46,752 bases of DNA from a virus. Position 1 is the stretch's first letter; the number at the start of each line of letters is the position of its first letter. Shown in pieces: positions 7,323 through 16,564 of this stretch. The stretch covers positions 1 through 46,752 of IMG/VR virus record IMGVR_UViG_3300049893_001349; one strand, 5' to 3'. The position numbers were made by a program, and so were the translations under genes. A model generated the notes under the pieces. The model was not told the origin of the DNA, did not search any database, and saw only the letters and a list, made by a program, of their open reading frames with translations.

Positions 7323-9196
7323 TAATGCGATTTTATATTGACGGCTTGGAAGTGTCTGAGCCGTTAAACTACCAAGAAATTCAGGTTCAGTTAAACAAGA
7401 GTGGTGACACGTTCACGAACGATGTGTCTATCACATCTTTGACTTGGGGTCTGGCAAACGGAACCAAAGCGAACGATCCGTATCTGTTAATAAAACGGGC
7501 TTTTGCGAGGGGCGTGAACGGTGGCGTTGGCGTAAGTGAAGGTTTGCCGTTGAGAATCGAACTGGACAACCAAAAGGGCACTACCTATGTTTTAATGGAT
7601 GGACTGATAGACCTTTGGGCAAGCGAATACAAACAAAGCCGTGTAACTACTCCGATAATCAAGAGACTGTCTTTGGATTGGCTAAACGACATTGCGCCTT
7701 CTGTTACGTTTGACTATTTAAGAGATCAGGGCTTTATAACAAACTCGAATTATCGGAAAGCGAAATATGTAGTCGAAAAATCAGACCAAACGATAGAAGT
7801 GTCCATCATGCTGATATCGCTCTTTACGGTTTCGTATCAGATTTATAAGGAAATTGAAGAATTGACTGGCTTGTATGCTGAACTAGGCGGTGTATTTACA
7901 ACAGCTCCAGCGATCATAAAATTGGTTGCAAAAATCGTCTTCCTTACATTTCTATTTGTTGCGTTGGCTGGGTTAATTAGTAACCTAATCAAGGCACTTT
8001 TGCAGAAAGTAAAGGCTCATTATGGAATGACATTCTTGGAACACTTCCAAGTAATCTGTAAGTATTTTGGGCTTGTGTTTAGGTCGTCTATTTTGGAAAG
8101 CTACCCTTGGAATTCGGTTGTATATTTGCCTGAAAAGTATGTGATACCCAGCACAGATTCAGGTTTTGTCCGTGTATTTGGGTTTTCGCCTGAAACAATG
8201 AACGAGACCACAGGTCACCATAAGGGAACCGTGGCCGATTTTGTCCAGTTGGCCAAAACTATTTTCAACGGAAAATTACTGATTCAAGATGGGGTGATGT
8301 ACTTTGAAAACGTAGACTTCCAACTTGGGAACGGAGTAATTCAGTTGCCAAACATAGAAGATATGGAGTTGACGTTCACGCTTAATAAGGACGAATATAA
8401 ATCTACGGTTATCTATTCATTTGCGACCGATTTTAACGACATAAACACCGTAAATGAATTCGAAGGAACGAGCGTGCAAATTACCCAAACTCCTAAAGCG
8501 ATAGCGGACAAAACGAGATTGGTCGGAAACGGGTTGCTTGAGATTCGCCCAAACGTGGCATTGGCGAAACGAAAACGAGATTTAAACCTGATTGAAAAGG
8601 TTATAGATAAACTGATTTCTACGGTCGAGAGCATTGTAAATACAGTAATTTCGCTGGTAAACGACGTGATAAATTTGGTAAATAGTGCAATTGCGGCTCT
8701 AAACAATATGATTAGAATCATGTCGGCGGTTGGAATCCCTATTTCATTTGAATTACCAAACATTCCAGCCGTTCCGAAATTATCACTTTCTAAGCCAAGT
8801 AAAAACAGGATTGGTATAATGAAAATGTCATCAGACACAGTAAGCGTTCCTAAGATTCTTATGGTTGATTCAGATGGCAAACTACATCCACAGAACGATG
8901 TATTTCTAAACGCCGACTTTATGTTTTCGGTATTCTACAAGAGTGCGCTGTTTGACCCGTCACAAAACAAGACAGCTCAAAGGAAACTTAGAAGTGTCGA
9001 GAAAATGCCGTTTTCGTTTGCAATGTACGAGCAAGCGTTGAAAGGGAATTCTATCGTAACGCCTTGGGGCACTAAAGGGGCATTTACTTCATTGACCTTT
9101 AATCCGTTCGAACAATCGGCAAATATCGAGTTTTACGAAAATTTCGTATATTCGCAGAACTTCACAACCACCAAAACAATACCCAATGGCAAATAA
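7319..9196 (+). CDS. Putative distal tail protein with hydrophobic segments
   Basis: Protein of 625 residues following the tape measure with ATGA overlap. An N-terminal beta domain (RFYIDGLEVSEPLNYQEIQV) resembles the start of distal tail or baseplate hub proteins. Two internal regions are strongly hydrophobic: residues about 195-230 (KIVFLTFLFVALAGLISNL) and about 425-475, an amphipathic V/I/L/N heptad run. A conserved-looking central region contains PDSG-like motifs (IPSTDSGFVRVFG). The order after the tape measure argues for a tail tip role; the hydrophobic inserts suggest contact with a membrane during DNA entry. No enzymatic motif found. Confidence 0.65.
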   Translation: MIMRFYIDGLEVSEPLNYQEIQVQLNKSGDTFTNDVSITSLTWGLANGTKANDPYLLIKRAFARGVNGGVGVSEGLPLRIELDNQKGTTYVLMDGLIDLWASEYKQSRVTTPIIKRLSLDWLNDIAPSVTFDYLRDQGFITNSNYRKAKYVVEKSDQTIEVSIMLISLFTVSYQIYKEIEELTGLYAELGGVFTTAPAIIKLVAKIVFLTFLFVALAGLISNLIKALLQKVKAHYGMTFLEHFQVICKYFGLVFRSSILESYPWNSVVYLPEKYVIPSTDSGFVRVFGFSPETMNETTGHHKGTVADFVQLAKTIFNGKLLIQDGVMYFENVDFQLGNGVIQLPNIEDMELTFTLNKDEYKSTVIYSFATDFNDINTVNEFEGTSVQITQTPKAIADKTRLVGNGLLEIRPNVALAKRKRDLNLIEKVIDKLISTVESIVNTVISLVNDVINLVNSAIAALNNMIRIMSAVGIPISFELPNIPAVPKLSLSKPSKNRIGIMKMSSDTVSVPKILMVDSDGKLHPQNDVFLNADFMFSVFYKSALFDPSQNKTAQRKLRSVEKMPFSFAMYEQALKGNSIVTPWGTKGAFTSLTFNPFEQSANIEFYENFVYSQNFTTTKTIPNGK

Positions 9197-9401
9197 TCTA
9201 AAACTAGAACTTGAAGGCTTGTTTTCTGAATTATCGAAGGTTGGAAATGTTATAGGTAGCGTTTTGTCACAAATTTCAGACGAAACCTATGAAAAAATGA
9301 GTGAGGAAGATAAAGCCAAACTAGACGAACAAGTGACCGAATTGCAAAAGGCGAAACAAAGACTTAGTTCTGAAATGTCAAAAATAAACCTCAATGCTTA
9401 G
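9186..9401 (+). CDS. Small coiled-coil protein of the tail operon
   Basis: Protein of 71 residues, acidic and almost entirely helical, with a likely two-helix hairpin (LKLELEGLFSELSKVGNVIGSVLSQI, then EEDKAKLDEQVTELQKAKQRLSSEMSKI). The start overlaps the 3' end of the preceding gene by 11 bases and the end overlaps the next gene by 8. Role unknown; size and position fit a tail-tip adaptor or assembly aid. Confidence 0.7.
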   Translation: MANNLKLELEGLFSELSKVGNVIGSVLSQISDETYEKMSEEDKAKLDEQVTELQKAKQRLSSEMSKINLNA

Positions 9402-11817
9402 TCTAAGAAGCGAAAAATACGAACTTCAAACAACTGGAGCGGCCGAAAAAACACAGTTACAATCTTGTATTGGTGAATTTGTTACCGTTAAGATTGGGGT
9501 TCGTGCGGAAAAGGTCTATACAAGTTCAAGCGAAAAGCGTATTAATATCGGATTAGACTTCGAAGACTACCCTAACACGTTGGATGTAACGGGGTTAATT
9601 CGTGCGAATGGCTTTTTTGATGGGTTGACTATTGGTGATGTTGTTTTAGTGGGAAACATATACACCCCAGCAGACCCATTGAGCGGAACATACACAATAA
9701 CCGAGATTATAGATAGTAACACGGCACGAACCACTGGCGTTTGGACTGGTAAAGTTTTGGAGTTTGACGGATTAATTAAAGGATATGTGGCGGCCGTAAC
9801 AGGATTAAGTAAGGCGTCTATAATCGTAGCACTAAATGAGAGTGGAGAAAATAGCTTGGTAACAGAGCAAAAATGTGAGTTTGCACACAATCAATATGAT
9901 GGGTTTTATTCGTTACCTTCAAATTCTATTCCTGCAATTGGCTCCGAATGGGTTACTGGTGGTACTATAATAATAGGCGATGGGCTTAACGATTCAGGAA
10001 CGGCACAATATTTTACCATTAAATCTGAATTTGTTGTACATCCTGTTTATTTGGCTGGTCAACTTTCGGATTTACAGAATCTTGTAAAGCCTTCATATTG
10101 GCCAAATCTCAAGTTGCAATTTTCATCCGAATTTGGAACTCGTGAAACAGGCTTAAAAGAGTCTTTTGCGCTATCTCCACGGGGTAGGTTCGGTTGGTTT
10201 AACGAAAAGTATGATGGTTCGGAGGCTAAGTATTCGTTTTCGAGCTATGCAATAAACGATGGAACTAGTATCGTGTCGAGATTTCAATATAACAAAACAA
10301 ACACTGTTACCTTTAACGTTGCGACAACCTCGGGAACGTTCGCAACTGGTAATTACGTGGCTGTTATTTGTGTTTGTCGTTTGGCCGACAGTGAGGCACT
10401 ATATCGAAATACAAAAAAGTCACTACTGGATAACTTTTGTTTTGAAAATAAACGGGTAGTCTTAGGCAATCCAGTTTCAAACGGGGCTAACTTTGGGACT
10501 TCGTTGCAATTTATCAAGAATGCGGAATTTCAATATGTTTCTGGGGTTTCCGCTACTATTACGCTACAAATAGAATTAGGCTCTTATAGAGAAGATAGAT
10601 TTCGTGAAATGGATACGCCAAATTATGCCATATGGGTAATTTTGGAGCGTATTGATGAACTGATTTCTGATAAATCATGTCTGCTTTTACAAGTTGACAA
10701 GTTTGAAGAACGTTTGGCAGAAGTTGACTTGTTTGATGCCGAAACGGTGTTTATTGAACACCCTTTCGAAACGTCGGACAAAGGAGAGGATTCTTTAGCC
10801 GCTTTTCCAACAGACGACCTAGTAGCAAACACTCTTTTGACGCTTGATTATACAGGTCGCGAAACAGATGAAATAAAAATAATTTCGGTTACGCCTTCGA
10901 TTCGTCTGGTTAAGACAGGAGAGGATGACATAATACTAGATGAATATACACTTTCATGCGAAAACTTTCCGTTGGTTGGCTCTAGTCCTGCAATTCAGGA
11001 TATTGCGACCGTGGTGACTCGTTCGTTCAAACTAAATCAAGGTGTTCGGACTGATTTGGTGTTTGGGCGTGATTATAATAACGATTCTGGAAGTATTAAA
11101 GCATGGGCTTTGAACTTCCCATTTATTGTTAGGCACGAATACTGGATTAAGCTATTGCTAGATACTATTCCAAGCGATTTGTTTGATGTTGCCGAACCAA
11201 ATAAGGGTATAAATGAGTTTTGGCATAGGTATCAGACTGTTTCAGGATGGTCACTAAACTACAATTTAAACATAGTTTTCGAACAAAAGGGCGAACGTGC
11301 CGAACAAAATATCTTAAAGCCGTTCACTACAAATAACTACGGTGCTAATTCAGATTGGTCTACAACTTCGATAAAGTCCTATGAAATAGGCGGTTCTACT
11401 GCAATAGAATCTGGCGGTATTAAATATGCGTACGGAACAAAAGATTTAGAAGTACGTGCAAGTATTACACATCTTGGGGCGGTTCACCCAGACCTTGCAG
11501 GAGTAGAAATGGTACTTTGGGCGGAAGTGTACGAAAATGGAAGCGTTGCAACAATTACGCAAGCATCAACAGTTTACGATATAATCTCGGATTCTTGGTT
11601 TAAACCTTTGGATGGATATACGAAAGCGAAAAAAGAAAAGAACGTTGACGTATACACGATTAGCGCAATTTTAGATAGTTCGAAATTGCCGAAAAATGGA
11701 AAGATTACTTTGTACGCAAGAATTTACGAAACAAGTTCAATACCTTTTACGGCACGTATAACTAATGATTTGATAATCAGAGATTTAATGGACGGCAATT
11801 ATAGAATCATACAATAA
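9394..11817 (+). CDS. Large tail tip / baseplate protein
   Basis: Protein of 807 residues, beta-rich along its whole length and without long coiled coils or membrane segments. Segments such as FSSEFGTRETGLKESFALSPRG and LILDEYTLSC-type strands suggest successive beta-sandwich modules. It lies between the distal tail gene and the fibre genes and overlaps its downstream neighbour at ATAATGG. Probably a central baseplate or tail hub protein that carries the fibres. I do not recognise a named family. Confidence 0.6.
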   Translation: MLSLRSEKYELQTTGAAEKTQLQSCIGEFVTVKIGVRAEKVYTSSSEKRINIGLDFEDYPNTLDVTGLIRANGFFDGLTIGDVVLVGNIYTPADPLSGTYTITEIIDSNTARTTGVWTGKVLEFDGLIKGYVAAVTGLSKASIIVALNESGENSLVTEQKCEFAHNQYDGFYSLPSNSIPAIGSEWVTGGTIIIGDGLNDSGTAQYFTIKSEFVVHPVYLAGQLSDLQNLVKPSYWPNLKLQFSSEFGTRETGLKESFALSPRGRFGWFNEKYDGSEAKYSFSSYAINDGTSIVSRFQYNKTNTVTFNVATTSGTFATGNYVAVICVCRLADSEALYRNTKKSLLDNFCFENKRVVLGNPVSNGANFGTSLQFIKNAEFQYVSGVSATITLQIELGSYREDRFREMDTPNYAIWVILERIDELISDKSCLLLQVDKFEERLAEVDLFDAETVFIEHPFETSDKGEDSLAAFPTDDLVANTLLTLDYTGRETDEIKIISVTPSIRLVKTGEDDIILDEYTLSCENFPLVGSSPAIQDIATVVTRSFKLNQGVRTDLVFGRDYNNDSGSIKAWALNFPFIVRHEYWIKLLLDTIPSDLFDVAEPNKGINEFWHRYQTVSGWSLNYNLNIVFEQKGERAEQNILKPFTTNNYGANSDWSTTSIKSYEIGGSTAIESGGIKYAYGTKDLEVRASITHLGAVHPDLAGVEMVLWAEVYENGSVATITQASTVYDIISDSWFKPLDGYTKAKKEKNVDVYTISAILDSSKLPKNGKITLYARIYETSSIPFTARITNDLIIRDLMDGNYRIIQ

Positions 11818-12728
11818 TGGCAGGGTATCGAATAATTGATTTGCCTGCGTATACAGGCTCGGAAACAGGAGAGGAAAGGCGCAAGAACCTGATTGAAATC
11901 GTAAAGAACCAAGGTACTTTCGGGAGCCCTGTGTATGGTACGGACGCTTCGGAACAAATAGACTTTGACGAATTAGGAGCGTCTTTGGTTGGCACTGGTT
12001 TGGTTCGAAGCGTTGAACACATTGCGCTAATTGTTACAGCTGGGATTTGGACTGGAGATACTTATTTCAACCAAGCGATTACATTAGCCGACCGTGGCAG
12101 GTACTTCAAGTTTGAATTTTTAAGTCGTGCAATTTCGCACTTTTGGGATCTTGGATTTATTTTACAACTACCTGTTTCGCCGCCAGATGGCTTTTGTTTT
12201 CTTGCTTCGTTTGATGGTATGACAGCCTCAAAAAATGATTTCGATGATTTTAGATTTTCGAATGGGTGTATTTACCTTTGCGTTTGGTCTGCGTCGGAAT
12301 CAAAATGGCTATTTTCTGTTTTCGCAAATCATACAGATGCAAGCATAAACCGTATCTATATCGGAAATGCAATAGGTGGCGTTCAGACTCAGAAACAGGT
12401 ATTTGATACAAATAATATTACATATTTGTACTACAATGGGCTATATCTCGGAGCGTTTAAAGTAATTTTACCGCCGATTGAATTTAACATTGGCAAAAAG
12501 GTACGTATAGCATTGGCAGAAGACTATACAAGTTCAAGTTACCAACTTGAGTTCGAAGGAGATGGAAGCGAAAAAGTATTGGGTTACGAATCGATAAATT
12601 ATAAGTGGCCGATTGGCGTTAAAAAGGGTAGTACGGTTTCTTTCGAAGCTATAAAAGGGTTTGACAAAGTTGGCGAACCAGTTCATAAAAACTATTGGCA
12701 GATATGCGAAGAAAAAATAATAATCTAG
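11817..12728 (+). CDS. Tail fibre or baseplate-associated protein
   Basis: Protein of 303 residues opening with MAGYRIIDLPAYTGSETGEER, a short N-terminal region of the kind used to dock fibres to a baseplate. The rest is aromatic-rich beta sequence (FKFEFLSRAISHFWDLGF; YLYYNGLYLGAFKVILPP) ending in a small barrel-like domain (VRIALAEDYTSSSYQLEFEG). The following glycosyltransferase gene starts inside its last 25 bases. Receptor binding or virion surface role is inferred from position. Confidence 0.55.
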   Translation: MAGYRIIDLPAYTGSETGEERRKNLIEIVKNQGTFGSPVYGTDASEQIDFDELGASLVGTGLVRSVEHIALIVTAGIWTGDTYFNQAITLADRGRYFKFEFLSRAISHFWDLGFILQLPVSPPDGFCFLASFDGMTASKNDFDDFRFSNGCIYLCVWSASESKWLFSVFANHTDASINRIYIGNAIGGVQTQKQVFDTNNITYLYYNGLYLGAFKVILPPIEFNIGKKVRIALAEDYTSSSYQLEFEGDGSEKVLGYESINYKWPIGVKKGSTVSFEAIKGFDKVGEPVHKNYWQICEEKIII

Positions 12729-13429
12729 CTTGTGTGCTTACTGCGTGTTGCAGGCCGAATGAGCTAAAGCGCACGATTGAGAGCCTAAAAGAACATCTTA
12801 ACCCATCGAAAATATACGTCTATTTTGATAGGTATTTCGATAAAGAATCTTTCAAAGGTCAAAACGAATCTATTGTAATAGCGAAAAATGAAGGTTGTAT
12901 TGTAAAGGTTTCTGAGGTTAACGACGGGACACAACTTGCTGTTAAAAAGGCTTTGCGGTGGGCATTTGAATCTGAAAATGAACTGTTTGTATTCGAAGAC
13001 GACATTCTTGCGACCAATGAAACCTATGAGTTTTGGACTGCTAACAAAAAGAAACTAAAGGACGACCTAATCATTAAATTTGGTCAGTTCTATTGGGGTT
13101 ATGCTTTCACAAAATCGACTTTCGAAAAACTAGACGGGTTTGATTTATCTAAGCAGGAAGATTCTTTCTACGAAGAAACAAAACATCTCGGTTTGTTCAA
13201 ACATGCTTTGGAGTTTCGTATGATTCGTGAAATATTGAAGCGCAAAATGAGCTATCCTTGGGACGATGGTTACGATCTTTGTACTAAGATTCTAGGAATC
13301 GACTTAATTATTCCAGAAAAACCAACAACTATACACATAGGCGAAAGTTCGACTAGGTTAAGAAACAACGAAGTAAAAAACATGCCTGAAACAGCGTTCT
13401 TAGTTGCAAGAAACGGTAAAATATTATGA
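12704..13429 (+). CDS. Glycosyltransferase (GT-A fold) inside the tail fibre operon
   Basis: I start at the ATG at 12704 (MRRKNNNLACVLTACCRPNE, 241 residues); a TTG nine bases upstream is also possible. The N-terminal strand-turn-helix (ACVLTACCRPNELKRTIESL) is the nucleotide-sugar entry of GT-A enzymes, and LFVFEDDILAT at residues about 94-104 supplies the acidic DxD-like metal site (EDD). Later YWGYAFTKSTFEKLDGFD and PWDDGYDL resemble acceptor-side regions of GT-A transferases of the GlcNAc-transferase I type. Overlap with the upstream gene and ATGA coupling to the next place it within the fibre operon, so it probably glycosylates a virion protein or a host surface sugar. Donor and acceptor unknown. 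Confidence 0.7.
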   Translation: MRRKNNNLACVLTACCRPNELKRTIESLKEHLNPSKIYVYFDRYFDKESFKGQNESIVIAKNEGCIVKVSEVNDGTQLAVKKALRWAFESENELFVFEDDILATNETYEFWTANKKKLKDDLIIKFGQFYWGYAFTKSTFEKLDGFDLSKQEDSFYEETKHLGLFKHALEFRMIREILKRKMSYPWDDGYDLCTKILGIDLIIPEKPTTIHIGESSTRLRNNEVKNMPETAFLVARNGKIL

Positions 13430-14265
13430 GCAAGAAAATTTATGCAACATATAGAAATAATTTCGAAGCGTCTGGGATTCCAATCGGTTCGGATGACGAA
13501 CGCCATGGCTACGGTGTTGGTTCGTTGTGGCTATATGACGGATACTTGTATAGGTGTACTGATGCCACCGCTTCAAATGCTGTTTGGGCTCGAGTAGAAT
13601 CCAAAGAATTATTCGAAACGATTACAGCAGGCGAAAATTTGGTTTACGGCGACTTGGTTTACTTAAAATCGGACGGGAAATACTGGAAATCTGACTACAC
13701 AACAAGCGCAACGTGTGCAACTGAATTAAGAATCGCTTACGATACAATTTCGGCCAATGCCACGGGACGTGCGTATATTTGTGGAGAGGTAGCAAGTTCT
13801 GGGCTTACGGTTGGCTCTCGTTACTACGTAGGGTCTTCTGGGGCGTTTTGCTTAGAAGCTAATATCCCAGACACGGAGGGTATAATTATTAGATACGTTG
13901 GAACGGCGAAAAGTTCAACATCTTTGTTGTTCTTCCCTGATTCGAACTATTATGAAACGACGCTTATAAGCGGTGGCAGTGGGGTTGGATACGGACGTTC
14001 AGTCAATACAGGTCAAAGCGGGTCAGTTTCGGCAGGAAGTACGGCATTAACAGACTATGTTTATATCTTCACGGGTGCTGGGACTTTGACGCTACCGACG
14101 GCAGTAGGAAACACAAATAGCTACACCGTAAAAAATAGACACACTTCGAACATAACAGTATCATTCACAGGTGGTCAAAATGCAGACGGTTCAACATCTA
14201 TTACGATAGTTCCTAATCAATCTTTAGACTTTATTTCAAACGGTTCAAATTACGTGATAATATGA
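13426..14265 (+). CDS. Tail fibre protein with C-terminal beta module
   Basis: Protein of 279 residues. The N-terminal half has a trimeric-fibre-like small domain (YGVGSLWLYDGYLYRCTDATASNAVW), as in fibre proteins that wrap a carbohydrate-binding stalk, then a barrel region (ENLVYGDLVYLKSDGKYWKS). The last 75 residues (YVYIFTGAGTLTLPTAVGNT through GGQNADGSTSITIVPNQSL and YVII) match a C-terminal module I know from many phage fibre proteins of unrelated hosts. Overlaps both neighbours by four bases. Confidence 0.7.
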   Translation: MSKKIYATYRNNFEASGIPIGSDDERHGYGVGSLWLYDGYLYRCTDATASNAVWARVESKELFETITAGENLVYGDLVYLKSDGKYWKSDYTTSATCATELRIAYDTISANATGRAYICGEVASSGLTVGSRYYVGSSGAFCLEANIPDTEGIIIRYVGTAKSSTSLLFFPDSNYYETTLISGGSGVGYGRSVNTGQSGSVSAGSTALTDYVYIFTGAGTLTLPTAVGNTNSYTVKNRHTSNITVSFTGGQNADGSTSITIVPNQSLDFISNGSNYVII

Positions 14266-15947
14266 GTTATACCCCACCAAACACAAACGGGCAGGCTTCG
14301 AGTGCTAATTCTAGTCCAGTTGTATTGTCTTCGGAGCAAGAAGCTAAAATTGATTTACTTGCAACCAAGGCAAAACAAGATTTATTACTTGCGGAGTTAC
14401 AAAACAAGGCAGATCTAGGAGAAACACAGCCAGTAAGTGTAAGTACATTACCATTGCCAACGGGCGCAAGTACATCCGCAAACCAGACAAACGGCACGCA
14501 AAAAACGCAGGTAGTAGATAGCGATGGTACAGCGGTAGATGTTTTTGAACTTGGAACCCAAGTGCAATCGACAGATAAAGGGCTTGTAGCTCATGCTGTT
14601 ATACACGGGAAAACAACTGCAGGCGGTGGCTCTTATGTAGATGTAAAGGTAAGCCCGTCGGGGGCGATGTCTACAGATGGGGTTATTAATGGCCTAACGG
14701 ACGGAGGCACTAGCAAACAAATAGGTTCAGATGAAAATGGGAATCTGAAAATAGCCATAGAGTCACCCAAAACCGCCTTTTCTGAAATATCGGTAGCTAA
14801 TCCACACCCAGTATCTCAGATTTCTTTCGAATACGGTGTTAATACGCAGATTATGACAACCTCCGTAACTGGGACTGGCACGGTTACAACAGCAAACAGC
14901 CTGTTGTCGGTAAGTACGGGCGCAAGTGCATCAAGTTCAGCGCAATTAATATCAAGACGTTACTTAAAATATAGGGCTGGGCAAGGTGCGCTAGGACGTG
15001 GAACTATGCTCTTTACGGCTGGCGTTGCCAACTCTAAGCAATATGCAGGGGTCGGAAATGCTTCTTTGACGGACGGCTTTTTCTTCGGGTATAACGGGAC
15101 GCAATTCGGGATTTTTCACATTAACAATGGTTCCGAAACGTTTACGGCACAGAGTTCGTGGAATGTAGACACCATGGACGGAAGCGCAAACATCAGTAAC
15201 CCAAGCGGTCAAAACCTTATCCCAACAAACGGCAATGTTTGGCAAATAAAATACCAGTATCTTGGATTTGGCTGTATTTACTTTTATGTCGAACACGCCG
15301 AAGATGGAGAGTTTGCGCTTGTTCATATAATCAAATACCCAAACTCAAACATAACTACAAGTTTGGCGAATCCATCTTTGAATTTAGTTTGGCGTGTCGT
15401 AAACACTTCAAACACATCAAACATCGTACTAAAAGCTGGTTCAGGGGCGTTGTTTTTAGAAGGGACTAGGCACTTTTTGGGGCCAAAAAACGGTATTGAC
15501 AACAATAAATCTAATATAACTACCCTAACAAATATCCTTACAATTAAAAACGCAACTACTTACAACACAGTAACTAATAGAGCGCAAGTAAGGATAAAAA
15601 CCATATCGGTAGCCTACGATGGTGGTAACGGAGTCGCTACATTGCAAGTTATTTTAGGGGCAACGTTGGGAGGCACGCCTAGCTACACAACAATAAACGG
15701 AACAACGGGAGACAATGGAGCGACAATAACAAACGGGCAAAGCGTCGTAAGTTACGACACGGCAGGTACTACAATAACGGGCGGAACTGTTATCTTTAAT
15801 CGAACATTAAGTCGTAATAATTCGGCGGACTTGGATTTGGAGAGTTTAGACATCTTTTGCAGTCCATCCGAAACGCTTACATTTGCGGTAAAAACAACAG
15901 CTGCAGGTGTTTGTTCCGTTGCTGTTAACTGGATTGAAGATTTATAA
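14262..15947 (+). CDS. Large tail fibre / virion surface protein
   Basis: Protein of 561 residues. Residues about 20-55 form a helical stalk (LSSEQEAKIDLLATKAKQDLLLAELQNKADLG), followed by low-complexity linkers and beta sandwich domains (AQLISRRYLKYRAGQGALGRGTMLF; IFHINNGSETFTAQSSWNVDTMDG). The stalk with QPVSVSTLPLPTGAS and SVANPHPVSQ is typical of a long phage structural protein family that carries host-recognition domains. Third gene in the fibre block, ATGA-coupled to the one before. Confidence 0.65.
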   Translation: MSYTPPNTNGQASSANSSPVVLSSEQEAKIDLLATKAKQDLLLAELQNKADLGETQPVSVSTLPLPTGASTSANQTNGTQKTQVVDSDGTAVDVFELGTQVQSTDKGLVAHAVIHGKTTAGGGSYVDVKVSPSGAMSTDGVINGLTDGGTSKQIGSDENGNLKIAIESPKTAFSEISVANPHPVSQISFEYGVNTQIMTTSVTGTGTVTTANSLLSVSTGASASSSAQLISRRYLKYRAGQGALGRGTMLFTAGVANSKQYAGVGNASLTDGFFFGYNGTQFGIFHINNGSETFTAQSSWNVDTMDGSANISNPSGQNLIPTNGNVWQIKYQYLGFGCIYFYVEHAEDGEFALVHIIKYPNSNITTSLANPSLNLVWRVVNTSNTSNIVLKAGSGALFLEGTRHFLGPKNGIDNNKSNITTLTNILTIKNATTYNTVTNRAQVRIKTISVAYDGGNGVATLQVILGATLGGTPSYTTINGTTGDNGATITNGQSVVSYDTAGTTITGGTVIFNRTLSRNNSADLDLESLDIFCSPSETLTFAVKTTAAGVCSVAVNWIEDL

Positions 15948-15950
15948 GAC

Positions 15951-16559
15951 ATGGCAAAGAAAGTAACAAAAATAAACGGGGTTGAGCTAAAGGGTGGTGG
16001 TTCTGGGAGTTCTACGACTGATTTGGCTGGAATTCCTACCAGCACATCAACCGCTTCGACACCCACGTTTTTTGATGGAAGTAAGAACTTGATTTCAATG
16101 ACCGCATCACTGTGGGGAACATTTTGGAATACATTTTCGGCAAAAAACACGCCTGTAGATGCGGATACGATTGAATTTGGAGATAGTGCAAGTAGTTTTG
16201 TTGGGGTTAAGACTACTTTTTTGAACCTTTGGGACAATTACTTTAAAGGAAAAGCGGATGCACTATATTCATCCTTAACCTACACAAATAACCAAGACAA
16301 AAAACTAAATTTCAAACTAAGTTTCAACGGTGTTCGAATAATTGAAGATTATTGGATTGATGCTGGTACAATATCAACAGTTACTCTATCAGCAGGTTTG
16401 TCCTTGCTTGAATACAGCATAGATAATCAAGCAAGTTTTCAGTCTACATATCCCGTTACGATTAATGCAGGGACTAGAGTTCACTGGAGATGTACTTATG
16501 CTTCCAATAGTTTTATTGGTTCGGCTAATCTAAAAGGATCTTTTACTAATACGATATAA
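15951..16559 (+). CDS. Small fibre-associated structural protein
   Basis: Protein of 202 residues. It opens with KVTKINGVELKGGGSGSSTT, a short strand plus glycine linker, then TDLAGIPTSTSTASTPTFFDG and a helical segment, and ends in a beta domain (LSAGLSLLEYSIDNQASFQSTYP). This start resembles a fibre attachment peptide. It sits three bases after the preceding fibre gene and five before the beta-helix gene. No enzymatic motif. Confidence 0.6.
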   Translation: MAKKVTKINGVELKGGGSGSSTTDLAGIPTSTSTASTPTFFDGSKNLISMTASLWGTFWNTFSAKNTPVDADTIEFGDSASSFVGVKTTFLNLWDNYFKGKADALYSSLTYTNNQDKKLNFKLSFNGVRIIEDYWIDAGTISTVTLSAGLSLLEYSIDNQASFQSTYPVTINAGTRVHWRCTYASNSFIGSANLKGSFTNTI

Positions 16560-16564
16560 GAAAC

